Positions 18,446 to 26,716 of a DNA stretch of 64,000 nt are shown piece by piece; within the stretch, counting starts at the first letter, position 1, and every line of letters begins with the position of its first letter. The position numbers and the translations under genes are program-made. The notes under the pieces were generated by a model that saw nothing but the letters and a program-made list of their open reading frames with translations, did not search any database and was not told where the DNA came from. The stretch spans positions 1 through 64,000 of the forward strand of contig JAQVAV010000007.1 of assembly GCA_028690665.1 (NCBI GenBank), given 5' to 3'. The DNA comes from Paludibacter sp. (GTDB lineage Bacteria > Bacteroidota > Bacteroidia > Bacteroidales > Paludibacteraceae).

Positions 18446-19036
18446 TTAGTATGAATTATTTTTGTTAATAATTGCATTGAAATCATCAGAATGGAACAGG
18501 TTCATCTGTGCCCTCATCAGGTTTACCGATTTCATGGCAATTACTTTGGTTTCGTTCAAGATGTTCAGATAAAGAATACTGTTACGTGTTCCGGTTTCTT
18601 TTTCTTTGGTACGCTTAATTTGTTTTTTGACAAGATCAGAGTAAAGATCAAGAATTTGTGCTCTGCGCTCCTTTATTTTTTCCAAACCGGAATAGTTGTT
18701 ATTTTTGATCATTGTGTCAAATTCCTGATATACAGAAATAAACTCGGCTCCAAGAGTTCTCAGATCTTCAATTTGTTCTTTACTGAAGCCTTCGTGGGCA
18801 TTATCAATAAATTTGTAGCTCGATTCAGTAATATAACGTAGCGACATTGAAATTTCATAAAAATAATCCACGGCCTGAATGTAATATTGTCCGGTATCAA
18901 GCGAAGCCTGATCCAAACGTTGTATAGTAGGCAAAACTTCGTAGGCTCTCCGGCGTTTTGAGGCTCCATGGAATTCATCAGCAACTTTATATAATTTCAA
19001 TAAAGCCTTTCTGTCTTCGTTGAATAATCCATCCAG
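18446..19036 (-). pseudogene. 3' part of PiT phosphate transporter gene, split by the prophage
   Basis: Encodes the last ~195 residues of a Bacteroidota PiT-family phosphate transporter, the PhoU-like helical domain (starting LDGLFNEDRKALLKLYKVAD). No ATG exists. The frame is open upstream through the phage end to a TAA at 19112-19114, with only a phage-derived TTG at 19054 as possible start. The 5' part lies at 54164-55838. Joining 55838-54164 to 19032-18446 gives 2262 nt, exactly 754 codons with stop, reading EIYQGILDGLFNEDRK across the seam. The fragment alone cannot transport phosphate. Confidence 0.92.
19033..19036. repeat. Target-site duplication, copy 1 (CCAG)
   Basis: CCAG directly precedes the first phage base (19037) and recurs directly after the last (54164-54167). 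Deleting one copy restores the PiT frame. Mu itself duplicates 5 bp; here only 4 bp match. Confidence 0.8.
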
Positions 19037-19131
19037 TGATTTCCAAAATTCCAAAAGATTACAATTATAATTCCAAATGATTTTTAGTACTACTACATTT
19101 GGAATTATAGATTACATTTGGAATTATAGAT
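19037..19131 (-). repeat. Phage right end with putative transposase-binding repeats
   Basis: TTCCAAA occurs three times forward (19041, 19050, 19072) and twice inverted. Two 18-bp direct repeats, ACATTTGGAATTATAGAT, start at 19095 and 19114 (19-bp period), and a 13-bp inverted copy lies at 19067-19079. Clustered repeats within 95 bp of the terminus fit MuA-type end-binding sites. The left end does not carry the same exact motif. Confidence 0.6.
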
Positions 19132-19186
19132 ATATAGTATAGTATTTGTTTTAAGCTATTTTATTTTTATTTTTGCTTATAATAGC

Positions 19187-20029
19187 TTATAAGCTGCATT
19201 TTTTCTTCCATAACATTATATCCACGTAACCGCTGTTATGGTTCATTCTCACATTCATTTCCACTTTATTCGCCCCGGAGAATGGATTTTTAGCATTCAT
19301 ATTACGCTCCATCCAATCGGTTAGCTCCAACAAGGAACTTTTGTTTGACGTGAAATAGAAATAGTTAGTCCCCTGTAAGGTCTGAAGTACATCCAGGTAA
19401 TTCGACAAACGCCAGTAGCTGCTGTAGGTGCTGCAGTCAGTTGACAGGTATGGTGGATCTACCAGGAACACGACATTATCGAGATGCTTCCAGCGATTGA
19501 ATAGCTCACGGTAATCCTGATGCACAATATCAACTCCCTGCAGGTAATCAGCTGCATTTTCATAGTTATTTTTCCGAACCACATTATACATCGTTTCTTT
19601 TGCCAGCTGATCATAATTAGTAACATATTTCATACTGAATAACAAACTACTCGATAACGTGATGTAATCAACAAATCCGGATGCCATTTCTTCTGTTTTT
19701 ATGATCTTTAATATAGATTCTTTTATTGGCTTTGGTATTAACTTGTCCTGAGCACAATCTTTCACCAGATCGCGAATAATGTTCAACAGAACATTGGTTC
19801 TTTCCGTATTTGCAACTCGCTGACTGTAATTATCGAAATCATTATATACAATAGTTGCATTCTGGAAACATTCTCTACACCACTGACTGAGCAAACCACT
19901 GCCACCGAATAGGTCTATAAATATATAATTTTTACTATAATTTGCTTTTAAAGCTTCTTTAAAGGGCTTTAAAAATCGTCTTTTTTGCCCCTGAAATGGC
20001 AATGGGGCTTGTGCATAAATTTTATTCAT
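19187..20029 (-). CDS. D12-class adenine-N6 DNA methyltransferase (Dam-like)
   Basis: A 280-residue methylase with the SAM-binding motif FIDLFGGSG (37-45), the N-terminal PLPFQGQKRRF segment and catalytic DPPY (191-194). It methylates adenine in a short DNA target, probably protecting phage DNA from restriction. It is the last gene before the phage right end, the position of the DNA-modification gene mom in Mu. A separate promoter appears to lie in the structured element upstream. No endonuclease partner is present, so it is an orphan methylase. Confidence 0.9.
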   Translation of the reverse strand: MNKIYAQAPLPFQGQKRRFLKPFKEALKANYSKNYIFIDLFGGSGLLSQWCRECFQNATIVYNDFDNYSQRVANTERTNVLLNIIRDLVKDCAQDKLIPKPIKESILKIIKTEEMASGFVDYITLSSSLLFSMKYVTNYDQLAKETMYNVVRKNNYENAADYLQGVDIVHQDYRELFNRWKHLDNVVFLVDPPYLSTDCSTYSSYWRLSNYLDVLQTLQGTNYFYFTSNKSSLLELTDWMERNMNAKNPFSGANKVEMNVRMNHNSGYVDIMLWKKKCSL

Positions 20030-20065
20030 CTATTTTATTTTAAAAAACTAATACTTAATTTTGCA

Positions 20066-20177
20066 TATCTCACAAACATAACAAAGGCGCGTGCACGCCG
20101 GCTACAAGGCATTACTGCCTCTGCCGTGGCGTGCACGCGCCTTTACTATTCGTCCGGGGTGAGATACGGACGAATAG
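20066..20177 (-). other. GC-rich two-hairpin element with loop complementarity
   Basis: Hairpin A has perfect 17-bp arms (20083-20099 / 20128-20144) around a loop that itself folds (AGGCA/TGCCT at 20107-20111 and 20116-20120). Hairpin B has perfect 11-bp arms (20146-20156 / 20167-20177). The loop of B contains GTGAGATA (20159-20166), an exact complement of TATCTCAC at 20066-20073 on the far side of hairpin A, so a pseudoknot is possible. An exact -7 box (minus TATGTTTG, 20080-20073) lies inside it. It may combine the tail-operon terminator with the methylase promoter, or be a structured RNA. Confidence 0.6.
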
Positions 20178-20191
20178 CGGTGGGGGTTTAA

Positions 20192-20563
20192 TTAAAATCT
20201 TAATTGTTTATGGATACCGTGTTGTCGGTAATTAATAATACCTGATATGTTCAAGGCCTGTTCAACAACAATATCTGACACCTCAATTTCAATATATTGA
20301 ATATACATTGCTATATTAATTAATGTGTCAAAATCTGGTTTAATAGTTTCGTACTTTTCAGCACAAATAGTTGCTTCTGTCTCAGAAACAACAGCTTTTG
20401 ATTGTGTGTTAATAGTTTCTATAAGCTCAGATTTCAATGTTTGATCTTCTTCGATATCAGATTCCAGCAATGCCTTTTGAGTATCTGTTAATTCAACTGT
20501 AGCTGTCCTATACCAGTTAACCCCATCGTTTGAATATATTTCTTTATACTGTACCATTTTCAT
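20192..20563 (-). CDS. Hypothetical phage protein, tail-fibre locus
   Basis: A 123-residue acidic protein I do not recognise. It follows the glycosyltransferase-like gene with no gap, at the end of the tail operon. The N-terminus (YKEIYSNDGVNWYRTATVEL) looks beta-rich and the middle helical. Its position matches that of tail-fibre assembly chaperones in Mu (gene U), but I see no sequence support for that role. Confidence 0.6.
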   Translation of the reverse strand: MKMVQYKEIYSNDGVNWYRTATVELTDTQKALLESDIEEDQTLKSELIETINTQSKAVVSETEATICAEKYETIKPDFDTLINIAMYIQYIEIEVSDIVVEQALNISGIINYRQHGIHKQLRF

Positions 20564-21952
20564 TTAATTTAAAGTTTTAAGATATTCGATAGCGTTTGAA
20601 TATCTCTTTCCAATATCGTCAGCATGTAGTGCGTCTTCTTCGGTACCATAATTTAATATTCGACCTTCTGAAGCAAACTTTTGCGCATTATACGACATAG
20701 ATCTTATCTTCTCAATTGCCACGTTATTGTTCCTGAGAAATTCCGATAATGTAATATCGTCTGACCTATAACAGTCCTCATTTTCCTTGAATTTAAATAT
20801 AAATGTATATATTTTTTCCAAAAAATATTTTTTATACAAAACTCCCGAAAAGCCTTCTATATACTTATTATTGCCATATCCATCATATATCACCTTTCCG
20901 TCAACAACACCAATAGTTTTGCCAGAAATACATCTGTCTTTACCAGTAAATGCGTCCTTTACAAATTCTACAAGCATATTAGCTGGATAGTCAATGTCAT
21001 CGTCAACAGACAATATATAATCATTACCTTTTATAAAATCTAAATTACTAACAGGTGCAATTTTAGATATAGGGCCTAAATCCTCATCAATAAAATTAAT
21101 ATAAACAGCTTCATCATTCAATACAGCATCAGGAACTGAGAATATTTCATCGGAGTTTTTATAAACAGTTGGTATATTCAAAATGATTTTTTCAAAGGGA
21201 AAAGTCTGTTTTTTCAGGATTAATATAAAGTCCTGAATGTAATTCTGACGTGCAGGAGTGGACGTTAGTGATATATATATTTTAGGAGTGAACAACTTAT
21301 TCAGTAAATTCTCCACTTCCGCTCGATGCTTGAAAAGCAATAAGTCTGTAGTGCCAACGATTTCATCCTCAGAATTTATTTTATCGTTTAACATTGATGG
21401 AGAATGACAGACAAAATCTTCTGTTATCTCCTCCATTTTATCGTTGTCAAAATATATATTTCCATACAAACTACGAAAACTATACATATAACTATCTTTT
21501 GAACATGGCATTCTCAAGAAATTATTTTTATTGAAAATCATTGGGGCGTGGACATCGAAGTTATGTGTAGTCAAATTATTTTCTGTTAAATAGCCAATAG
21601 TGTTACCAAAAAGAGTAGATCTGTTGTCATTGCTATTGTATGTCAAATCCGAAAGATATTTTGTCTTATATTTAAGCAAATCAATTGATTTTGTGAATAT
21701 AAAATCATCGTTCATAAGAAGGAAGTCATTACTTATATCTTCATTATTGCAGACATCTTCCAGTTTTGAATACACATTCAGATACCTGTTACCTGTGTTA
21801 TATTCTTTAACTATGTTTTTTACGAAGGGAATATTCACAACGGTACCAACAACGAATATACTGTCAAAACCGGTTACAAACTGATGAACACTTTTTAACG
21901 AGAATAATAACTCGCTTGTGCTACCGCCTCTAAATAAATATACTATATCCAT
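20564..21952 (-). CDS. Two-domain glycosyl/sugar-phosphate transferase-like protein
   Basis: A 462-residue protein. The N-terminal half (about 1-215) resembles Stealth-type sugar-phosphate transferases: YLFRGGSTSELLFSLKSV, FLLMNDDFIF (NDD at 81-83) and DVHAPMIF. The C-terminal half (about 222-462) looks like a nucleotide-sugar glycosyltransferase with DDD (317-319) in ILSVDDDIDYP. It sits between the tail-fibre gene (5-bp gap) and a small gene inside the phage late operon. A role in glycosylating the fibre or altering the host surface is inference. Confidence 0.65.
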   Translation of the reverse strand: MDIVYLFRGGSTSELLFSLKSVHQFVTGFDSIFVVGTVVNIPFVKNIVKEYNTGNRYLNVYSKLEDVCNNEDISNDFLLMNDDFIFTKSIDLLKYKTKYLSDLTYNSNDNRSTLFGNTIGYLTENNLTTHNFDVHAPMIFNKNNFLRMPCSKDSYMYSFRSLYGNIYFDNDKMEEITEDFVCHSPSMLNDKINSEDEIVGTTDLLLFKHRAEVENLLNKLFTPKIYISLTSTPARQNYIQDFILILKKQTFPFEKIILNIPTVYKNSDEIFSVPDAVLNDEAVYINFIDEDLGPISKIAPVSNLDFIKGNDYILSVDDDIDYPANMLVEFVKDAFTGKDRCISGKTIGVVDGKVIYDGYGNNKYIEGFSGVLYKKYFLEKIYTFIFKFKENEDCYRSDDITLSEFLRNNNVAIEKIRSMSYNAQKFASEGRILNYGTEEDALHADDIGKRYSNAIEYLKTLN

Positions 21953-21957
21953 TTTAA

Positions 21958-23337
21958 TTAATTTTGATTATTAGTTGCTCCATTCCCGTCTACACAATAT
22001 CTCGTAATGCCTAAAAGAGTTGTATTCCCAAATGTTCCATCTGTTAATGTTGTGAATAACACTTTTCCATTGATAGAATTAAGTCCCGAAGAAAATATGC
22101 AATGATTTATAAAACCACCAGGCACGACAGAATATACACAGGCCTCGCCACCGCTACAATTACTCATACTTCCATATAAATAGCCACTATGAGCATATCC
22201 ATTATCTCCGATATTTGAATTTCTTACAATACCATTAATATTGTTACTTACAGAGATACAGTTATCTCCACCTGTAAAATTGTGTATAAGTCCTTGCATA
22301 CTCGCATGATAGGCTATACAGTAATTTCTACCTATGCAGTCAATTATTTGTCCGTTAAATGGCTTTCCGTAAGAATAACATTTATCTCTACCGGTACATC
22401 GAATAAATATTGCGTAAGTATAGCAGTTATATCCAAAACTTTCATCTTCTGCTTCAACATCAATGAACGTACCGTATAGAGACCCGATGTTGTATCCAAA
22501 ACTCTTTCCTCCTGATTTACATTTTTCAATAATTCCTTTAAATGTGCTCGTAACAGTAAACACGCCTTTAGATATTACAGTAGTGCCGTAATAATCGCTT
22601 GCTGATATATAATTATCATTCGCATAGTAATTGCCATAATATCCGATTGTTGAAGCGATACCAATAAGATTAACGCCTTTAACATGGCAGTTTTCAGCAG
22701 AAACAATAACTACTTCAGGTGTTTGTGCATTATCATATTCAGAAGTATACCTTTGCAACTCAATATCACACTCACCTGTTAATGAAACTATATTAATCCA
22801 ATCCGTGTCAATTGATAATACCCTATCCAACAGATATCTGCCAGGATAACATATAATTGTAAATTGATTATTTTCACTCAAATCTGTCCGTAACTTTGCT
22901 GCATCATAAGCAGATAATAATTGATTGCCACGATCAATCATATTAGCTATATTCTTAATGATAATATAATTATTTGCAGACCCGCCAAAATAGCCATCCT
23001 GAATAAGATCCACTCTATGGCTCAAATAAAGAACATCTGCCGAATAAGCTGCCATGATATTTGTCCGAGATTGAGACTTTTCAGACTCTGTAAGAGATTG
23101 CGATGTTGTCTTCACAACGATACTTAACTCATTATCCAATCCGGAAACATCGGAAATAGAAATAGAATCTTTGTCTATTTTTTTGTCAAGTTCTGCCTGT
23201 AAACCATCTATTTGAGTAACAGGTATATTGTCATCTTTATGAAAGAATGAGTCTAACCATGCCCAGAACTGAGTTTGTGTAGGTTTTGAGCCTGTAGTGA
23301 AATAACTTTTTAAAGTATCCAACGATAATTTTGCCAT
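21958..23337 (-). CDS. Tail fibre / beta-helix receptor-binding protein
   Basis: A 459-residue structural protein. The N-terminal ~100 residues (WAWLDSFFHKDDNIPVTQIDGL) form a fibre base. The C-terminal part (about 215-440) contains about eight imperfect ~20-residue repeats, each with a G-x-I-x-x-C-x-G-x-x-x-C-x-x-Y-like pattern (CTGRDKCYSYG, CIGRNYCIAYH, CSGGEACVYS). This fits a right-handed parallel beta-helix that binds surface polysaccharide. It lies between the collar-domain fibre gene and the glycosyltransferase gene. No polysaccharide-cleaving residues could be assigned. Confidence 0.7.
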   Translation of the reverse strand: MAKLSLDTLKSYFTTGSKPTQTQFWAWLDSFFHKDDNIPVTQIDGLQAELDKKIDKDSISISDVSGLDNELSIVVKTTSQSLTESEKSQSRTNIMAAYSADVLYLSHRVDLIQDGYFGGSANNYIIIKNIANMIDRGNQLLSAYDAAKLRTDLSENNQFTIICYPGRYLLDRVLSIDTDWINIVSLTGECDIELQRYTSEYDNAQTPEVVIVSAENCHVKGVNLIGIASTIGYYGNYYANDNYISASDYYGTTVISKGVFTVTSTFKGIIEKCKSGGKSFGYNIGSLYGTFIDVEAEDESFGYNCYTYAIFIRCTGRDKCYSYGKPFNGQIIDCIGRNYCIAYHASMQGLIHNFTGGDNCISVSNNINGIVRNSNIGDNGYAHSGYLYGSMSNCSGGEACVYSVVPGGFINHCIFSSGLNSINGKVLFTTLTDGTFGNTTLLGITRYCVDGNGATNNQN

Positions 23338-23339
23338 AA

Positions 23340-24239
23340 TTATATTACTTTAATAATGAATGCTAAAACAAAATAGGGAGGCCTGTTTTCGTGATAATCC
23401 GATGCAGAAAGAGCTGCAGCATTATCTGTAGTGAATATTGTGCCATCTGTTGTAAACTCGGCGCCTTTCTGGCTACCGGTTCCATCAATATCTGATTTAC
23501 GGATTCCCGCAGATGTAAATCCATGGTTATGACTTCGTAATCCGGACTGATCTGCAGACAATAGTACCTTCGGTTTCCCCCCCCTATTGCCAATAGCAGC
23601 ATAATTTTCTTCAAGCCCATCAGTAACTATTGCCGGCAGATTATTGCTCGAACCATTATAACCAACGATAAATCTACCACGTAAGTCAGGGACATTACCT
23701 CCCCAATCGGCATTAGTAGAACCGTCACATAGCGCAAATCCAGCCGGAATACTTGTTATAGCCCCAGACCACATGATAATGCCACCCTTCGGCATTAACA
23801 AATTACTCAATGCAGAAAGCTCATCTTTCGTCGCATAGGTAGCGGCTAATTCAATATTCGTTTTAATTCTTGTAAAAGTATTCCACGTATACGTGTCAAC
23901 ACCGCCAACATTACTGCCAAACTCTAAGATTCGCGTCACAAGAGCATTACTATAGGTATCATATTCAGCGATAATGTCCGAGGTCGTTTCTTTGATACGA
24001 ACCGAACTTGCGGCACTTCCTGAGCCACCTGTAAACTGCAATATCTCTCCATTTATTACCACATATCCGGAATTGTAAGTATTGGAAGTTGTAAGCTCAC
24101 ATCCGGCGAGTATATATTTGTCGGAGCCACCAATAAGAGCTAATTTATGAGCTTGCTTCACTATAGCTTGTAAGAAATCAAGCACTTGTGTACTTAATGG
24201 AAACTTCTTTTTATCGTTTATAAAATTAATAGAATTCAT
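23340..24239 (-). CDS. Tail fibre protein with phage collar domain
   Basis: A 299-residue fibre subunit. A helical/beta N-terminus is followed by a phage tail collar domain (about 155-225: MPKGGIIMWSGAITSIPAGF then ALCDGS and PDLRGRFIVGY) and a tip ending NRPPYFVLAFIIKVI, as in many distal fibre proteins. It overlaps the upstream gene by 14 bp and precedes the beta-helix protein by 2 bp, so they are probably made together as the adsorption apparatus. Confidence 0.85.
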   Translation of the reverse strand: MNSINFINDKKKFPLSTQVLDFLQAIVKQAHKLALIGGSDKYILAGCELTTSNTYNSGYVVINGEILQFTGGSGSAASSVRIKETTSDIIAEYDTYSNALVTRILEFGSNVGGVDTYTWNTFTRIKTNIELAATYATKDELSALSNLLMPKGGIIMWSGAITSIPAGFALCDGSTNADWGGNVPDLRGRFIVGYNGSSNNLPAIVTDGLEENYAAIGNRGGKPKVLLSADQSGLRSHNHGFTSAGIRKSDIDGTGSQKGAEFTTDGTIFTTDNAAALSASDYHENRPPYFVLAFIIKVI

Positions 24240-24714
24240 ATATAGCCTTTTTTGAAACTAATTTGTAAGTATTAACTAAAGCACGAACAACATTCAGATT
24301 ATCAACACTATTCAGATTATTTGGTATCTTTACAACAAAGTCGGCAAACTTCGTCATCATTTCTTCATCATATATAATTATATTGCTTACATCTGTTACC
24401 ATAAGCTGATTATCAATATCTTCGTTATCTATTGAATATTGCCATAGCCCTGTATCTTCAGCATCTTCTATTTCAAAGTCTTTCGAACGGGAGGGAAAAG
24501 CATCATTAAGCACGGACTTTAAACTACAAACCTGGCTGTTATGTGTCAGTTTATAAATATTCTTTCCCCTGTTTGTAAAGAATATATCCTGAATATAATG
24601 CAAAGGATGTAACGATATTCGTATAAATTCCACAACCAAAACCTTTCGTAAAATGGTTGGTAACAGAAGAACTCCCAACTTGTCAATATCAATCCGAAAC
24701 AGTTTCATATACAA
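24226..24714 (-). CDS. Baseplate-associated protein (Mu gp48 position)
   Basis: A 162-residue protein I recognise only by position: between the baseplate J-like protein and the fibres, where Mu encodes gp48. It overlaps both neighbours (26 bp upstream, 14 bp downstream), suggesting translational coupling. The sequence is mixed alpha/beta without a clear motif. Inferred to be a baseplate wedge or fibre-attachment component. Confidence 0.55.
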   Translation of the reverse strand: MYMKLFRIDIDKLGVLLLPTILRKVLVVEFIRISLHPLHYIQDIFFTNRGKNIYKLTHNSQVCSLKSVLNDAFPSRSKDFEIEDAEDTGLWQYSIDNEDIDNQLMVTDVSNIIIYDEEMMTKFADFVVKIPNNLNSVDNLNVVRALVNTYKLVSKKAIYEFY

Positions 24715-25549
24715 TATAATTTATCAGCAAATCTCTATCTTCATATACCTTCATATAACCTGCATCAGGAGTAACATACGCATCTATATTATCGTAATTT
24801 ATTCCATCAGTTGATATTTGAGAAATTTTTAACTCTGCTATCACAACACCATCTAAAGAATTGAGTGATGTTCGTAACGCATCATGCCTAAACTGTCCGT
24901 TAAATTCCAACGCTGCAATAAATTCAGAAACAGCACCTCGCACCGTCTCATTACCTGTAACCGCATGTATTCCGGACGAATTCAAAACCATTGGATCATA
25001 ATAAACATCTATTTCAGCTTTGTAGTAATCAGCATTCCGATTTATTATCTGTAACTTAACACCTGCATCTTTCACTTCCCGGAAGTAAGCTTCCAGACCA
25101 GCCTCCTGATCATCGCTTAATTTCGCCGGCGCGGACGTAGCCACCTTAATATAAACTATATTTGCCTTTTCAACAGCGCTGGCATTTCCAACTACATGAG
25201 ATGCAGTAATCTCATCATCTGTCAATTCTGTTGTATCATATTCTCCTGTACCATCAGCAAGCTCATGTCCATGCATATAAGCTAAAGCTTTATTCTTGTA
25301 CCACAAAAGAGTGTGAGGTCGCTCTGCTGCAATCAGATCAGCTACTTCCGTTTTATGTGCATCAAAAATACATTCAAACACATATATACCAAATGCTACT
25401 ATATACAACCAAATGCTTTCAAATGATACCTTTGAAAAAACATCATAAAATGAATCTCCAACAGCAAATCCATATTTGTCAGCCATAACAGAAGAATTCA
25501 TAAACTCATCTGTCATCGTATTTTTTATATCTGTAAGTGAACGCGCCAT
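24689..25549 (-). CDS. Baseplate J-like protein
   Basis: A 286-residue wedge protein of the contractile-tail baseplate (Mu gp47 counterpart). Typical features are a hydrophobic helix near residue 45, the segment VEKANIVYIKVAT, the beta-strand pattern DYYKAEIDVYYDP and the C-terminal LDGVVIAELKISQISTDG. It is shorter than most J proteins. It follows the LysM-like gene directly. Confidence 0.75.
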   Translation of the reverse strand: MARSLTDIKNTMTDEFMNSSVMADKYGFAVGDSFYDVFSKVSFESIWLYIVAFGIYVFECIFDAHKTEVADLIAAERPHTLLWYKNKALAYMHGHELADGTGEYDTTELTDDEITASHVVGNASAVEKANIVYIKVATSAPAKLSDDQEAGLEAYFREVKDAGVKLQIINRNADYYKAEIDVYYDPMVLNSSGIHAVTGNETVRGAVSEFIAALEFNGQFRHDALRTSLNSLDGVVIAELKISQISTDGINYDNIDAYVTPDAGYMKVYEDRDLLINYIVYETVSD

Positions 25550-25894
25550 TTAATTAACAGTAAAATCTATTCCAACACATAAATACCCAATACCAGAATC
25601 TGAATGTACAATAAAATCTACGCCAACACACCAATATCCAATGCCACCAGGTAACAGAACAGTATCACTTTCACAGAGTGATGTTGCCGGATTAATTCTT
25701 TTATATTTGTAATATGCAGCTATCGACTTATTCACAACATCCGGCATTGTAAGCTCCGTGCCAACGTTGAGAGTGTCGGTGATAGATATGTCATTCAACA
25801 CTGCTATATCGTAAGCTCCTTCTGCACTTCCGAGTTCTTGAATGGCGATGTCGATTATGGATTGTCCATCTTTAACTTTCATATTCAGCATCAA
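25550..25894 (-). CDS. LysM-like tail protein
   Basis: A 114-residue baseplate/tail protein with a LysM-type N-terminus (KVKDGQSIIDIAIQELGSAE, then ELTMPDVV), like phage tail protein X, which connects hub and tube. The C-terminus carries two tandem short repeats, GIGYWCVGVDF and GIGYLCVGIDF. It overlaps the upstream gene by 23 bp; the methionine at 25882 is a likely start. Confidence 0.65.
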   Translation of the reverse strand: MMLNMKVKDGQSIIDIAIQELGSAEGAYDIAVLNDISITDTLNVGTELTMPDVVNKSIAAYYKYKRINPATSLCESDTVLLPGGIGYWCVGVDFIVHSDSGIGYLCVGIDFTVN

Positions 25895-26198
25895 TTAAAA
25901 GATTTCCATCATCATTAAAGCCACAAGAACTTATAACCTGTCCATCTTCCCGAAGGTTTGCCCGAATTTCCCGAAGCAAATCCGAAGGATCATCGTTATC
26001 GATAAATGAAGCCAGTCCAACACCCATCGTTGGAGCTTCTTTTATTTCGCCTTTTTGAGCTAATATAATTGTGCGTTGATTCTGGCGTGTTACATCACCA
26101 ATTTGTAAACCGGAAACGATTTTACCGTCAGCATCCCGAACGACTTTAATGTCCAGATCGTTGTTTTCAGTCAGTAATATGCCTTTATCTTTTGCCAT
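25872..26198 (-). CDS. gp25/W-like baseplate protein (Mu gp46)
   Basis: A 108-residue protein matching the gp25/gpW-like baseplate wedge group by size, position and sequence pattern (EAPTMGVGLASFIDNDDPSDL, then REIRANLREDGQ). It initiates sheath assembly in contractile tails. It overlaps neighbours at both ends in the baseplate cluster. Confidence 0.7.
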   Translation of the reverse strand: MAKDKGILLTENNDLDIKVVRDADGKIVSGLQIGDVTRQNQRTIILAQKGEIKEAPTMGVGLASFIDNDDPSDLLREIRANLREDGQVISSCGFNDDGNLLIDAEYES

Positions 26199-26716
26199 CA
26201 GTGTTTAATTTTTTCGTTTTGAATATCCGCTTTATTTGTTACCTGTAATTGAGAACCCGCCCATGTTGCCGTTACTGCCTTTAAAGCAGCTCCACCATCA
26301 CTGGGAGATGTCACCCACGTACTAAATGCCGTTTTCAAATTATTAATATCAGTTTCAATCGCATTTATCTTATCTGTAATTTCTTTGACCTTTACAAGCC
26401 CTTCGTTTTCACCGCCATCAAACACAACACCATAAACTTCAGAGAACATCTCTACAAATAGTTCATCACTGTCACCTATACGACTAACTATTACCGAAGA
26501 ACCAATAACAGGTGTTACAACTATTCCTTTTTTTGCATCGTCATCATCTCCAATAGCAGCGCGTTTTCGCACTTCAGTATAAAGTGTCCCGGATAAATCT
26601 TTTACATCTATATAATCAGCATCCGGATAATTATTCTCGACCGTAGCCAAAAATGTTTTTTCATTACCTCTTCCGAGAAGCTGTATATATTTTTTTATTT
26701 TTTCTTCCGGAGTCAT
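26198..26716 (-). CDS. Baseplate spike/assembly protein (Mu gp45-like)
   Basis: A 172-residue protein in the gpV/gp45 position. The OB-fold-like part (GIVVTPVIGSSVIVSRIGDSDELFV) fits the membrane-piercing spike group, followed by a helical segment and a short C-terminal strand region. It overlaps the hub gene by 4 bp (ATGA-type coupling). Confidence 0.65.
   Translation of the reverse strand: MTPEEKIKKYIQLLGRGNEKTFLATVENNYPDADYIDVKDLSGTLYTEVRKRAAIGDDDDAKKGIVVTPVIGSSVIVSRIGDSDELFVEMFSEVYGVVFDGGENEGLVKVKEITDKINAIETDINNLKTAFSTWVTSPSDGGAALKAVTATWAGSQLQVTNKADIQNEKIKH

Noticed and set aside
18446-19054. A separate gene starting with TTG at 19054
   Set aside because: The TTG lies in phage-end sequence and the protein is plainly the C-terminal PhoU-like domain of the split transporter.
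19067-19131. Short repeats as a CRISPR array
   Set aside because: Only two direct copies with a 1-bp gap and no spacers; they sit at the phage end and fit transposase sites.
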